DNA of 64,000 nt from RI-106 sp964496875 (GTDB lineage Bacteria; Cyanobacteriota; Vampirovibrionia; Obscuribacterales; Obscuribacteraceae): contig CAZCBH010000013.1 in assembly GCA_964496875.1 (NCBI GenBank), positions 34,473 to 98,472 on the forward strand, in the 5' to 3' direction. A model generated the notes under the pieces. It was not told the DNA's origin and did no database searches. It worked only from the letters and a program-made list of their open reading frames with translations. Below are positions 43,462 through 52,644 of the stretch, piece by piece. Position 1 is the first letter of the stretch. The number at the start of each line of letters is the position of its first letter. A program made the position numbers and the translations under genes.

Positions 43462-44712
43462 ATGAGCGAAAACCAGGAAAAATCAGCTAGTTCCGAGAAT
43501 GACGGAAGTAAACCAGGCAAAATGGCCCTTTTGCTGATTTTTTTGACGATCTTTATAGATCTAGTCGGCTTCGGTCTGATTATTCCGGCTCTGCCGACTT
43601 ATGCCCAGGAGTTGAACGCAAGTAAGTCGACCATAGGCTATCTAATCGCCTCTTATTCGGTGATGCAATTTCTGTTCATGCCTTTCTGGGGCAGATTGTC
43701 CGACCGGGTCGGTAGAAAGAAGATTCTACTTGTCAGTCTCACCGCTTCGTTTCTTGGCTACCTGATCTGGGGTTTTGCCGATTCTATATGGCTGCTTTTC
43801 TTCTCTCGGATGGTGGCCGGTTTCGGCAACGCCAACATTGCGGTCGCCCAGGCTTATATTTCGGATGTGACCAGTCTCGAGGACCGGGCTAAAGGAATGG
43901 GGCTGGTGGGAGCGGCTTTCGGTCTGGGCTTTGTCATAGGACCAGCTATCGGTGCCGGTGCATCGGCTATGGGTATGAGTCTTGCCGCGCTCGGTTTCAT
44001 CGCGGCTGCTTTCAGTTTTATAGATTTGATTCTCACCGCCATTTATCTGCCGGAGCCTAAAGTGCGGTCTGATGCCGGTAAGCAGCGCTATGGCATGGGT
44101 ATCGATTTCTATCTGAACACTTTGCAAGCGCCTGATCTGAGAGTATCTCTTCTGATTTTCCTGGTTTCCACCTTTGCTTTTGCCAATATGGAAGCGACCC
44201 TGGTACTTTTGACCAATGAACAATTCAAATTCGACAACATGCAGAATATGCTCATGTTCCTCTATATCGGAGTGCTCATGGTAATTGTTCAGGGGCGACT
44301 TATTCATGGTCTCAATAAAAAGTTCGGAGAGAGAAAGCTGATTTTCGCCGGTTGTTCTCTGGTCGCAGTCGGTCTTGTGCTGACACCACTGACCTCGAAT
44401 CCGACCGTTCTCTACATAGCACTCGGCATTCTTGCCCTGGGGTCCGGTATCAACACACCGGCAAACCAGAGCATACTCTCCAAACTTGCTCCCGAAGAAT
44501 CTGTCGGTGGTGTCATGGGAGTGGGACAATCGCTATCTACCATGGGGCGGATCCTCGGTCCGGCGGTGGGTGGATTTGCATTTGAACATTATGGTGCCAC
44601 CAGTCCTTACATCATCGGGGCAGTCACCATGGTGTTGGCGGTGGTACTCAGTGTGTTACTGCCGGAGGTATCACATGGAGGTTCGCCTGAACAGGGAAAT
44701 CCTGCCTCCTAG
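43462..44712 (+). CDS. MFS transporter (DHA1/TetA-like)
   Basis: A 416-residue major facilitator with 12 hydrophobic segments. Motif A is GRLSDRVGRKKILL in the 2-3 loop, and the early FIDLVGFGLIIPALP and the central GLVGAAFGLGFVIGPAIGA (motif C, antiporter type) indicate a drug/H+ exporter of the DHA1 group. The substrate cannot be told. The ATG lacks a clear ribosome site. The 280 bases upstream hold no other gene. Confidence 0.9.
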   Translation: MSENQEKSASSENDGSKPGKMALLLIFLTIFIDLVGFGLIIPALPTYAQELNASKSTIGYLIASYSVMQFLFMPFWGRLSDRVGRKKILLVSLTASFLGYLIWGFADSIWLLFFSRMVAGFGNANIAVAQAYISDVTSLEDRAKGMGLVGAAFGLGFVIGPAIGAGASAMGMSLAALGFIAAAFSFIDLILTAIYLPEPKVRSDAGKQRYGMGIDFYLNTLQAPDLRVSLLIFLVSTFAFANMEATLVLLTNEQFKFDNMQNMLMFLYIGVLMVIVQGRLIHGLNKKFGERKLIFAGCSLVAVGLVLTPLTSNPTVLYIALGILALGSGINTPANQSILSKLAPEESVGGVMGVGQSLSTMGRILGPAVGGFAFEHYGATSPYIIGAVTMVLAVVLSVLLPEVSHGGSPEQGNPAS

Positions 44713-44739
44713 TGCATTGCTGGATTTAATGTGTTAAGA

Positions 44740-44768
44740 TTAACAGTAGTTCAAATATGTAGTAAATT
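44740..44768 (+). promoter_or_regulatory. Candidate promoter of the 44-residue protein gene
   Basis: TTAACA (44740-44745) and TAAATT (44763-44768) are spaced by exactly 17 bases, upstream of the small gene at 44827. Confidence 0.4.
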
Positions 44769-44826
44769 GAGATAGACGAATTTTAGTCTGGTTCGAAAAG
44801 TTAATAGATTGAGGTGATAAATCTCT

Positions 44827-44961
44827 ATGGCATTGCAAGAAGAGAAAAAAATGCCTGTTCCTAAACAAGTTCAGAAACGCTATAAACAAGAGCTGAACAA
44901 GTACAGAAAGCAGATAAAGAAAAACGAAGATATCCAGAAGGACATAGTCAAAGCAGCTTAG
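44827..44961 (+). CDS. Small basic protein (44 residues)
   Basis: A 44-residue frame preceded by GAGGTGA at good spacing. The product is very basic and helical (QVQKRYKQELNKYRKQIKKN). It lies 32 bases before the argininosuccinate-lyase-like gene and could be its leader gene or an independent small protein. I do not recognise it. The strong ribosome site argues for translation. Confidence 0.6.
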   Translation: MALQEEKKMPVPKQVQKRYKQELNKYRKQIKKNEDIQKDIVKAA

Positions 44962-44993
44962 ACATCTATTTATTGTGATAAAACATAGATGTT

Positions 44994-46436
44994 ATGTCTT
45001 CAGAATTAGATAACAGTGTGGATGAACAAGCGACCCGCGGTCGCCCTTTCAGCATGGGTAGCGTCAGTCGCTTCCGGCAGCCGCACTCGGTCGAGCTGAG
45101 CCTGGCACCTTATCAGGTGGCATCGGCTCGTGCTTATGCCCGGGCATTGAACGAAAAGTCTTTGATATCGGATGAGGTACTAAACAAGGCACTCTCAGTC
45201 TTTGCTGAACTGGAAGAGATGCTGAGCCGGGGCGAGTCTTTTCTGACACCGGATGATATGGATATTTATTCCGGTCTGGAGCGGAAGCTGGACGAAAACC
45301 TTGGTCCTTCCTCTAACATTTTGAGAATGGGTCTTTCTCCCAACGATCACTTCGCCTGTGATATTCGGCTCTGGATGAAGGACGAGACACTGGTCAGCAT
45401 GCAACTGTTGCTCGATTTGAGAGCCGTTGTTCTAGCACTGGCGGAAGCCCACCGTGATGTGGTCATGCCCGGTTATTCTCATATGCAGCCAGCCAGTCCA
45501 GAGTTGCTCGCCCACTGGTGGCTTGCCAGTGCCAGCCGATTTTCCCGGGATTTCAACCGTTTGGTAGATTGTTTCGCTCGTATAGATCTCTGTCCTCTGG
45601 GAGCCGGTGCTTTTGCCGGTTCTCATCAACCTATAGATCGGTTCAAGTTGGCCGAACACCTGGGTTTTTCCGGTGTTCTGGAAAACAGTCTTGATGCGGT
45701 GACCGATAGAGACTCGGTGGTGGAGCTATCCACTTGCGCCAACCTTATCGCAGTCCATATCTCTCAGCTGGCCGCAGAGCTTCTGCTCTGGGCGACGCAA
45801 GAATTCGGATATGTCAGATTGCCCCGGGCGTTTTCCTACCGCTCAAGGAACTTCCCCCAGAAGCGCAATCCGGAGCCCTTAGAGGTTATGCGCAGTCGCT
45901 CCGCCCAGATGACGGGCCGGCTCGACCAGTTTCTTTGTGAGTTGAAAGGCATTCCGATAAGCTACAGTCATGACCTGCAAGAGTCCCTGCCTGGCTTGCT
46001 GGAAGTGATGGAGAACCTTCGCTTTATTCTCGAGCTGACCTCGGTGGTATTGCCGGCGATGATATTCGATACCGCAAGAATGGAAGAGCGAGCCGGGGTT
46101 GATCTGGCCAACGCAGGTAATGTCATGGATTATTTGATCGAGAGGAATTTCGAACCGGACAAGGCCTCTAAAATAGTGGAAGCGTTGATGAAATATTGCA
46201 GACAACGCTCCAAGCATTTTATCGATCTGACCAGGGGAGAGTGGCAGGAGTTCTCGCCGGCTTTCGACGATGAGATCTATCGCTATATAACCGCATCCAC
46301 CGCCACCGAGATTATGGACTCCCTGGGAGGCACCGCTCATTATCAGGTGGATGAGGCTATCCGCCGCGGAAGAGAAGAGCTGTCCAAACATAAGGATTGG
46401 CTTGCCGGCAATTTTCCGAATAATCCAAAATCTTAA
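44994..46436 (+). CDS. Argininosuccinate lyase-like enzyme with altered substrate pocket
   Basis: A 480-residue member of the fumarase/aspartase superfamily nearest to argininosuccinate lyase. GYSHMQPASP holds the catalytic His163, and SRNFPQKRNPE holds Lys290 and Ser284 (first Ser of the usual GSSxMPxK). However, the second Ser and the Gly of that loop are Arg, and the TGRSRND motif that grips argininosuccinate reads RMGLSPND, losing both arginines. The start also lacks the usual LWGGRF. The enzyme should still run a beta-elimination giving fumarate or a similar product, but its substrate may differ. No other arginine genes are nearby. Confidence 0.75.
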   Translation: MSSELDNSVDEQATRGRPFSMGSVSRFRQPHSVELSLAPYQVASARAYARALNEKSLISDEVLNKALSVFAELEEMLSRGESFLTPDDMDIYSGLERKLDENLGPSSNILRMGLSPNDHFACDIRLWMKDETLVSMQLLLDLRAVVLALAEAHRDVVMPGYSHMQPASPELLAHWWLASASRFSRDFNRLVDCFARIDLCPLGAGAFAGSHQPIDRFKLAEHLGFSGVLENSLDAVTDRDSVVELSTCANLIAVHISQLAAELLLWATQEFGYVRLPRAFSYRSRNFPQKRNPEPLEVMRSRSAQMTGRLDQFLCELKGIPISYSHDLQESLPGLLEVMENLRFILELTSVVLPAMIFDTARMEERAGVDLANAGNVMDYLIERNFEPDKASKIVEALMKYCRQRSKHFIDLTRGEWQEFSPAFDDEIYRYITASTATEIMDSLGGTAHYQVDEAIRRGREELSKHKDWLAGNFPNNPKS

Positions 46437-46561
46437 ACAACCCTTTTTAAGATCAGCTTTCTCTGCATTGATCTGAGACGATAGTGTCCGACAGGTCAAA
46501 TAGGTCATAGAGATCTCTCAAATCTGTCGGATTTTGAGGGTGGCGGAGGAATTTTAGGCGC

Positions 46562-47635
46562 ATGAAAGCAATGGTACTGGCAGCCGGTGTAGGTTCGAGA
46601 TTGGATCCCCTGACAACAGTCATGCCGAAGCCGCTGGTCCCCGTTGCAAACAGCCCGGTGATGGAGCACATCATACGCCTGCTATCGGTGCACGGCTTTA
46701 CGGATATCATCGCCAACCTGCACTATCTGCCTGAGGAGATTCGCAATTATTTCGGCAACGGCAACCGTCTGGGTGTTGACCTCAGTTTTAAACTGGAGGA
46801 GCAGCTCACCGGAGACGCAGGCGGCGTCAGAGCTTGCAAAGATTTCTTCGGCAGGGATACTTTCATCGTCATGATGGGCGATCTGGTTACCGATGCCGAT
46901 CTTTCTAAAATTGTGGCTGAGCATAAGCAGAAAAAAGCGATTGCCACCATCGCCGTTAAGCCGGTCGAGGATGTCGAACATTTCGGTGTGGTCGTCCAGG
47001 ATGCCGATGGTTATATCAGGGGATTCCAAGAGAAACCCCGGCGTGAAGAGGCCAGGTCTAATTGTGCCTCCTGCGGCATCTATGTCCTGGAGCCTGCGGT
47101 TTTCGACCATATGCCGGCGGAGGGTGTTTTTGGTTTCGGGCGAGGACTTTTTCCTAGCCTGGTTGAAAAAGGCTTGCCTGTGCTCGGTTCCGAGATAAGC
47201 ACCTACTGGTCCGATGTCGGTACGATAAAGCAATATCGGGAGACCAATTTCGATGTGATTCGTGGTCTGATCAATATACCGGTACCTGGCCTGAAGGAGA
47301 TTGTCGACGGTCAGCTCAGATTTTTGGAAGCCGGATCTTCTATCAATTCCGGTTCGGTCATGCACGGTCCGACAATGCTGGGGGCTAATTCCAAGGTTCT
47401 GTCAGGCTGTCGATTTTTCGGATCGATAGTAATCGGCGACAATGTCACCGTGGAAGATGGCGTGGAAATGGAGAACGTTGTAATTTGCAACGGTGCTAGA
47501 GTGGCTCGGGGAGCCAGATTGAAGGACACAATTGTCGGTCCCGGCTACACTGTTGAAGCCGAAGCGAAACATGATGAGGATACTCTGATCGTCGATCAGA
47601 ATAGAGAACCGCAGGCTGCCGGCTTCTCCAGTTAG
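46562..47635 (+). CDS. NDP-sugar pyrophosphorylase (GMP/GlmU-like)
   Basis: A 357-residue nucleotidyltransferase. The N-terminal domain begins MKAMVLAAGVGSRLDPLT with MPKPLVPVANSP, and has MMGDLVTD as the metal-binding Asp motif. The C-terminal part (about 255-340) shows hexapeptide repeats of a left-handed beta-helix (INSGSVMHGPTMLGANSKV). It makes an activated sugar such as GDP-mannose or dTDP-glucose; the sugar is not fixed by sequence. GGAGG lies upstream of the ATG. It may feed the GT-C enzymes elsewhere in the window. Confidence 0.87.
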   Translation: MKAMVLAAGVGSRLDPLTTVMPKPLVPVANSPVMEHIIRLLSVHGFTDIIANLHYLPEEIRNYFGNGNRLGVDLSFKLEEQLTGDAGGVRACKDFFGRDTFIVMMGDLVTDADLSKIVAEHKQKKAIATIAVKPVEDVEHFGVVVQDADGYIRGFQEKPRREEARSNCASCGIYVLEPAVFDHMPAEGVFGFGRGLFPSLVEKGLPVLGSEISTYWSDVGTIKQYRETNFDVIRGLINIPVPGLKEIVDGQLRFLEAGSSINSGSVMHGPTMLGANSKVLSGCRFFGSIVIGDNVTVEDGVEMENVVICNGARVARGARLKDTIVGPGYTVEAEAKHDEDTLIVDQNREPQAAGFSS

Positions 47636-47658
47636 CTCGTTAGTTAAAAGGTCCAGAT

Positions 47659-47684
47659 CCGCCTGGTCTATTTGACACAGGCGG
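47659..47684 (-). terminator. Hairpin at the end of the 70-residue gene
   Basis: CCGCCTG (47659-47665) and CAGGCGG (47678-47684) form a seven-base stem; the stop codon of the small gene lies in the loop. On the minus strand the hairpin is followed about ten bases later by CTTTTAAC. Confidence 0.4.
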
Positions 47685-47880
47685 TAGGTTGGGTACTTGT
47701 CTGGGCCGCTTTCCAGATCTCCATCCAGAGCCAGTAGTGGAATGGGTTTATCTTGTCCACATCCTCTACATCCATCGGCTCCAGCAACGCCAGCCAGGTA
47801 TGGGGATTTGGAAAGCGCTTAGCGAGGCTGTAGCAGTCTGCCATCCACAGAATTTGATCGGTTGTATCGTTGGTGGCCAT
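47668..47880 (-). CDS. Small hypothetical protein, Trp-rich
   Basis: A 70-residue protein preceded by GTGAGGAAG at good spacing. It is rich in Trp and Pro (HTWLALLEP, FHYWLWMEIWKAAQ) and has no signal peptide. I do not recognise it. The ribosome site and the terminator-like hairpin at its end support it as a real gene. It lies downstream of the HIT gene start region on the same strand order but is probably read separately. Confidence 0.55.
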   Translation of the reverse strand: MATNDTTDQILWMADCYSLAKRFPNPHTWLALLEPMDVEDVDKINPFHYWLWMEIWKAAQTSTQPTACVK

Positions 47881-48043
47881 TTTTCTTCCTCACTTCGAGA
47901 GACGAAAACAGAGACTTTTCGGCAGGGTCGCTGTGCTCCCTCAACACATGTAATACCCAAATTCCGGCCATGCAAAACCGAGGCTGTATGTAGCTAGACA
48001 ACAAAACAGCCTGCAATCACCCATTCGGGTGGTCAGCGCGGTA

Positions 48044-48415
48044 TCAACCGGGCGGCCAGGTGAGGGAGCGTCCACCAAGGATATGGATGTGCAGATGAAA
48101 AACAGTCTGACCACCGTGCTCCCCGGTGTTGACCACCAGTCGGAAGCCCTGGTCCAATTTCTCGTCCCTTGCTACCGCGCTGGCTGCCTGGAAAAGGCTG
48201 CCAAGCTCTTCGGCTTCATTGCATTCCGTTACATTCGCCACATGCTTTTTAGGAATCACCAGGATATGACTGGGCGCCTGGGGATTGATATCTCTGAAGG
48301 CCAGCCAGTTGTCTCCCTGGGAAACTATATCGGCCGGAATCCGGCCCTCGATAATCTTGCAGAAAAGGCAATTGTCGGTCTCTTCCTTGAGATTGTTTTT
48401 GGATTCAGCGTTCAT
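48044..48415 (-). CDS. HIT-family (HINT-type) nucleotide hydrolase
   Basis: A 123-residue histidine triad protein. The triad is H107-x-H109-x-H111 in FHLHIHILGG. CLFCKIIEGRIPA near the N-terminus is typical of HINT proteins and may bind zinc. It hydrolyses AMP-amino or similar nucleoside phosphoramidates. It is divergent from the diguanylate cyclase gene. Confidence 0.93.
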   Translation of the reverse strand: MNAESKNNLKEETDNCLFCKIIEGRIPADIVSQGDNWLAFRDINPQAPSHILVIPKKHVANVTECNEAEELGSLFQAASAVARDEKLDQGFRLVVNTGEHGGQTVFHLHIHILGGRSLTWPPG

Positions 48416-48565
48416 TTGATAAAGACGATACTCAGGATTGTCAGGATAGTAAGGGATGATTATGGTGAGAAATTATAGTTTAGTGGGTAGCTTGATCTAA
48501 TGTGGGAGTTTATTCTTATAACTTCTTGGAACATCTTTTATTAACGGATACGGAGAACAGGATAG

Positions 48566-50245
48566 ATGACCAGTGACGGCAATTTGCTTCAGCGCTATAT
48601 CGGATTGCAGAAATCATTATTGTCTTCTTTGCGATTGAGGGATGTTCTAGACTCCTGCGTCATTCAGTTTTCCGAACTGGCCGGTGGAGCCAGCGTGGCG
48701 GTTTTTCTTTCCGACAATGAAAGCATGTCTTTCAAGCTCATGGCCGCCAAGGGGTATTCTGAAAAGTCTCTTGATCACCTGCGGGTGGTCTCCTTCTCCA
48801 GTGAAAGTCTTTTGAAGTTTGTGGTCCAGAATCGCTCTTCCTTGAGTGTGGGAAATCTTGAAGAAGCTCCGGATTTGAGCCGCACTATTATGCAGATCGA
48901 GGGCTCCGGCGGTCAGATCGCCCTTCCTTTGATATCCGCCAATCTTCTTGTCGGAGCTGTTTTGATGGATGTCCATAACCCCAACATCGCCGCTTATCTT
49001 GATTTCTACAGCGAAGTTGCCGATGTGACCGCCCTTGCGGTGGCCAATTCCATTCTTTTCGGGCGCAGCGAATATGAAAGAGAGCGACTGAATACCCTTT
49101 ACAAGACTTCAAGCGCTCTTTCCGGAAGCATGCTCCAGGTGAACGATGTTCTTCAGATCGCCGCTGACACCGCTCTCATTCTGGCCAATACCCCGTACTG
49201 CTCCATACTGCTGCTTGATGACAGCGCCGGCGGCAACGCCTTCAAGCTGGCGGCATTCAAAGGTCTGGAAGGAGCAAGTTTGAACGAATTCGATCTCTCC
49301 TTCAACGATTCCATAGCCGGAAGCTGTATCCGTCAACGCAAAGTCGAGTACCTGGGCGACGGTAGCAGACCTCCCTATGGCATGCCCCGTGCCACCGGTG
49401 GTAGTGCTTTTCAGTCGGTTGCCGCTTTCCCGATCTTATACGCCGACAGACCTATCGGTGTAATGGAGGTCTATTCCACCGAATTGCGCGCTTTTCACAA
49501 AGAACAGATCGCTTTGTTAGAATCCCTGGCTGATCAGGTCGCCACTGCTTTGAACAATGCTCTCACGCATCAGACCGCCGCATCCCAGTCTGTAATAGAT
49601 GTGCATACCGGGCTTTATAATCGCCTTCATTTTGATGATGCTCTGGTTAAGGAAGTGGAGCGTTCCGGTCGACATAAGCATGAGCTTGGCCTGATGCTTG
49701 TCGATTTAGATCATCTGGGACAGATCAACGAACATCTCGGTCAAGCCAAAGGGGACGAAGCGATTCGCCATGTCGCCCAGGTGATTAAATCCACCCTAAG
49801 AGACATCGATATCGCCTGTCGTTACGGTGGGGAGGAGTTGGGCATTATTCTGCCTGAGACTCCGCAAGGCAACCTTCTCGAGGTGGCCGAAAGAGTACGG
49901 ACGGCTGTTCGGGAGCAGACCGCTCCGGGGGTCGGCACAATAACCGTCTCTATCGGAGTCTCCAGCTTCCCTTCCCTGGCCGATTCTTTCCAGAGTCTGG
50001 TGGAAGGGGCTGAGCAAGCTCTGGATATCGCCAAGTACGAAGGGCGGGACCGGGTTGTATTGGTACGACCCCGGGAGAATATGCAGCCTGGAGACATCTC
50101 CTGGGAAGAGCTGGCTAATCAGGCAAAGCTTGCTGTCATTTCGGAGCGTCAGGGACGTCTGCAGAGCCGCCTGACGGTCTCTCCGGAGTATGCTTCCTGG
50201 CTTACCGCATCGCCCCAGATGGTGGGCAAGAAAAAGAACGACTGA
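48566..50245 (+). CDS. GAF-GAF-GGDEF diguanylate cyclase
   Basis: A 559-residue soluble protein. Two GAF sensor domains (about 15-165 and 185-335) precede a GGDEF domain (about 340-510). The active motif is GGEEL, the metal-binding LMLVDLDHLGQINEHLG is present, and an RxxD inhibitory site (RDID) lies five residues before GGEEL, so it should make c-di-GMP with product feedback. The last 45 residues are extra and unassigned. GAF ligands are unknown. No PilZ or EAL gene is nearby. Confidence 0.92.
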   Translation: MTSDGNLLQRYIGLQKSLLSSLRLRDVLDSCVIQFSELAGGASVAVFLSDNESMSFKLMAAKGYSEKSLDHLRVVSFSSESLLKFVVQNRSSLSVGNLEEAPDLSRTIMQIEGSGGQIALPLISANLLVGAVLMDVHNPNIAAYLDFYSEVADVTALAVANSILFGRSEYERERLNTLYKTSSALSGSMLQVNDVLQIAADTALILANTPYCSILLLDDSAGGNAFKLAAFKGLEGASLNEFDLSFNDSIAGSCIRQRKVEYLGDGSRPPYGMPRATGGSAFQSVAAFPILYADRPIGVMEVYSTELRAFHKEQIALLESLADQVATALNNALTHQTAASQSVIDVHTGLYNRLHFDDALVKEVERSGRHKHELGLMLVDLDHLGQINEHLGQAKGDEAIRHVAQVIKSTLRDIDIACRYGGEELGIILPETPQGNLLEVAERVRTAVREQTAPGVGTITVSIGVSSFPSLADSFQSLVEGAEQALDIAKYEGRDRVVLVRPRENMQPGDISWEELANQAKLAVISERQGRLQSRLTVSPEYASWLTASPQMVGKKKND

Positions 50246-50561
50246 GTCGACTGAAAGGCTTTGTAAACCTTTATTTTGAGCCAGTGGTCAGGTTTTGGCC
50301 TGTCCTGGCTGGTTGGCGACCGGCGCCTGCCGGGAAGGGGACGGCAGTTCGCGGGATCTAAACTGGGGACGGGTTACTTGGCAAGCCTCCATTTCGCTGT
50401 TTTCAAGCCGGGCTCAGATCATTAAGAAAATGCGCAAAAGTAGCCCTGATCAGGTCCTCGTTATTACACTTTGAGCAGATAACAACGCAGGCTCCTGAGT
50501 CGGGTCGCCGAGCGACGTATCTTTTGGGTCTGAAGTTAGCTTCACAATGGAGGATATAGCA
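50246..50561. other. Intergenic region before groES
   Basis: These 316 bases hold no gene. An imperfect hairpin (50279-50292 with 50299-50310) follows the diguanylate cyclase stop but lacks a U run. A second small hairpin (GTCGC at 50504-50508, GCGAC at 50512-50516) lies before groES. I looked for a CIRCE element (TTAGCACTC/GAGTGCTAA) and see none, so HrcA control of groES-groEL is not supported. No convincing sigma-70 or sigma-32 promoter is visible. Confidence 0.6.
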
Positions 50562-50867
50562 TTGGCTACAGCAACCAAGCTACAAATCAAACCCCTGGCA
50601 GATAGAGTTGTCATCAAGAAACTCGATGCCGAGGAAAAGACCTCTGGTGGAATCGTTCTGCCAGATACTGCTAAAGAAAAGCCCCAGCAGGGAGAAATCC
50701 TCGCTGTAGGTCCTGGCCGTTTCGATGACAAAGGTAATCGTCAAGCCATGGAAGTAAAAGTAGGCGATAAAGTTCTGTTTGCCAAGTACTCCGGAACCGA
50801 AGTTAAAATTGACGGTGTTGAGTACTTGATTCTTGCAGAGCGCGACATTCTTGCCGTTGTAGGCTAG
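50562..50867 (+). CDS. groES: Co-chaperonin GroES
   Basis: A 101-residue GroES with IKPLADRVVIKKLDAEEKTSGGIVLPDTAKEKPQQGEILAVGPG, cited in parts, including the mobile loop. The TTG at 50562 is preferred since GGAGG lies eight bases upstream; that GGAGG is inside an in-frame ATG at 50547, which would otherwise start the protein five residues earlier. It caps GroEL during folding. groEL follows after 60 bases. Confidence 0.95.
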   Translation: MATATKLQIKPLADRVVIKKLDAEEKTSGGIVLPDTAKEKPQQGEILAVGPGRFDDKGNRQAMEVKVGDKVLFAKYSGTEVKIDGVEYLILAERDILAVVG

Positions 50868-50927
50868 AAATCGCCTGGCCGCTTTTGAGTATGCAGTTTA
50901 ATTTATAGAAAAGAGGAAGAAAAACTA

Positions 50928-52568
50928 ATGGCTAAGCAAATTAGTTATGACGAAAAAGCCCGTCGTGCCCTCGAGCGTGGTGTTGACCAGGTAGCTAATA
51001 CCGTTAAAATCACCCTTGGACCGGCTGGTCGTAATGTAGTTCTGGAAAAGAAATTCGGCGCTCCCCAGATCATCAATGATGGTGTCACCATCGCTAAAGA
51101 GATCGAACTGGAAGACCACCTCGAGAATGCCGGTGCTCAACTGGTTCGCGAAGTTTGCACCAAAACCAATGATGGCGCCGGCGACGGTACCACCACCGCT
51201 GCTGTTCTGGCCCAGGCCATGATCAAAGAAGGTCTGAAGAACGTTGCTGCCGGTGCTAACCCGATGATTCTTCGTCGTGGTATCAACAAAGCCGCTCATG
51301 ACGCAGTCGAAGAGATCAAAAACCTTTCCAAGCCTGTTGAAGGCAAGAAAGAGATCACTCAAGTCGCCACCATCTCGGCTGGTAACGAAGAAGAGATCGG
51401 TTCGATCATCGCTGAAGCTATGGAGAAAGTTGGCAAAGACGGCGTAATCACCGTTGAAGAGTCCAAATCCATCGCTACCGAACTCGAAGTCGTAGAAGGA
51501 ATGCAGTTCGACAAAGGCTACATCTCCGCCTACTTCATCACCGATTCCGAGAAAATGGAAGCTATCCTCGAAGAGCCTTTCATTCTCTGCGTAGACAAGA
51601 AAGTAAATCTTCTTGCCGACATGGTTCCGGTCCTCGAGAAAGTTGCTCGCTCCGGCAAGCCTTTTATGATCATCGCTGAAGATGTCGAAGGTGAAGCTCT
51701 TGCAACCCTCGTGGTCAACCACCTGAGAAAAGTTCTTCCTTGCTGCGCTGTCAAAGCTCCTGGCTTCGGCGACAGAAGAAAAGAGATGCTCAAGGATATC
51801 GCCATCCTCACCGGTGGTCAGGTTATCTCCGAAGAAGCCGGTAACAAGCTCGAGAACGTGACCGTCGAAATGCTCGGTCAAGCTCGTCAAGTTATCGTCA
51901 GCAAAGAGAAAACCACCATCGTTGCCGGCAAAGACAACAAGAAAGCTGTCGAAGGTCGCATCAGCCTCATCAAAAAACAAATCGAAGAGTCTGATTCCGA
52001 GTTCGACAAAGAGAAGCTCCAGGAGCGTCTTGCTAAGCTCGCCGGTGGTGTTGCCGTAATCAAAGTCGGCGCCGCTACCGAGACCGAACTCAAAGATCGC
52101 AAGTATCGTTTCGAAGATGCTCTCAACGCTACCCGCGCTGCAGTTGAAGAAGGTTACGTCCCTGGCGGCGGTACCACCCTCCTCAACCTGGTCAACAAAC
52201 TGCACAAGAACCTTGATAAACTTCAAGGTGACGAGCGCACCGGATATGACATCGTGCTCCGCGCTTTCGAATATCCTGTTCGCCAGATTGCAGACAACGC
52301 CGGTCTCTCCGGAGAAGTTGTTGTTGAGCGTATCAAAGAGAAGAACCAGGATGGCTGGGGCTTCAACGCCATGAAGTTCGAATATTGCGATATGGCTAAA
52401 GCCGGAATCATCGACCCTGCTAAAGTCGAAAGATTCGCAATTCAGAACGCTTCCTCCATCGCTGCTATGTTCCTCACCACCGAGGCTCTCGTTGTAGATC
52501 TTCCTGAAGACAAGAAATCTATGCCGATGATGCATGAAGGTGCCGGAATGGGCGGTATGGGCTTCTAA
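50928..52568 (+). CDS. groEL: Chaperonin GroEL
   Basis: A 546-residue GroEL. Typical stretches are NDGVTIAKEIELEDHLENAGA, GDGTTTAAVLAQAM, and ALNATRAAVEEGYVPGGGTTLL, and the C-terminus ends GMGGMGF. Codon use is visibly biased to C-ending and preferred codons, as for highly expressed genes. AGAGGAAG lies before the ATG. It folds newly made proteins with GroES. A strong hairpin terminator follows. Confidence 0.98.
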   Translation: MAKQISYDEKARRALERGVDQVANTVKITLGPAGRNVVLEKKFGAPQIINDGVTIAKEIELEDHLENAGAQLVREVCTKTNDGAGDGTTTAAVLAQAMIKEGLKNVAAGANPMILRRGINKAAHDAVEEIKNLSKPVEGKKEITQVATISAGNEEEIGSIIAEAMEKVGKDGVITVEESKSIATELEVVEGMQFDKGYISAYFITDSEKMEAILEEPFILCVDKKVNLLADMVPVLEKVARSGKPFMIIAEDVEGEALATLVVNHLRKVLPCCAVKAPGFGDRRKEMLKDIAILTGGQVISEEAGNKLENVTVEMLGQARQVIVSKEKTTIVAGKDNKKAVEGRISLIKKQIEESDSEFDKEKLQERLAKLAGGVAVIKVGAATETELKDRKYRFEDALNATRAAVEEGYVPGGGTTLLNLVNKLHKNLDKLQGDERTGYDIVLRAFEYPVRQIADNAGLSGEVVVERIKEKNQDGWGFNAMKFEYCDMAKAGIIDPAKVERFAIQNASSIAAMFLTTEALVVDLPEDKKSMPMMHEGAGMGGMGF

Positions 52569-52606
52569 TCTCTCAAAGAGATTCGAAAAAGCAAATCCAT
52601 AAGAAA

Positions 52607-52644
52607 GGGGCTCGCCATTCGGCGAGCCCCTCTTCTTCTTTTTC
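52607..52644 (+). terminator. groEL terminator
   Basis: A perfect ten-base stem (GGGGCTCGCC with GGCGAGCCCC) around ATTC is followed by TCTTCTTCTTTTTC. This is a classic Rho-independent terminator for groES-groEL, and it may also stop the convergent secreted-protein gene. Confidence 0.85.

Noticed and set aside
50925..52535. A 536-codon open frame antisense to groEL
   Set aside because: It mirrors groEL almost exactly and arises from the biased codon use of that gene; it has no ribosome site of its own and its product is a low-complexity Phe/Asp-rich shadow.
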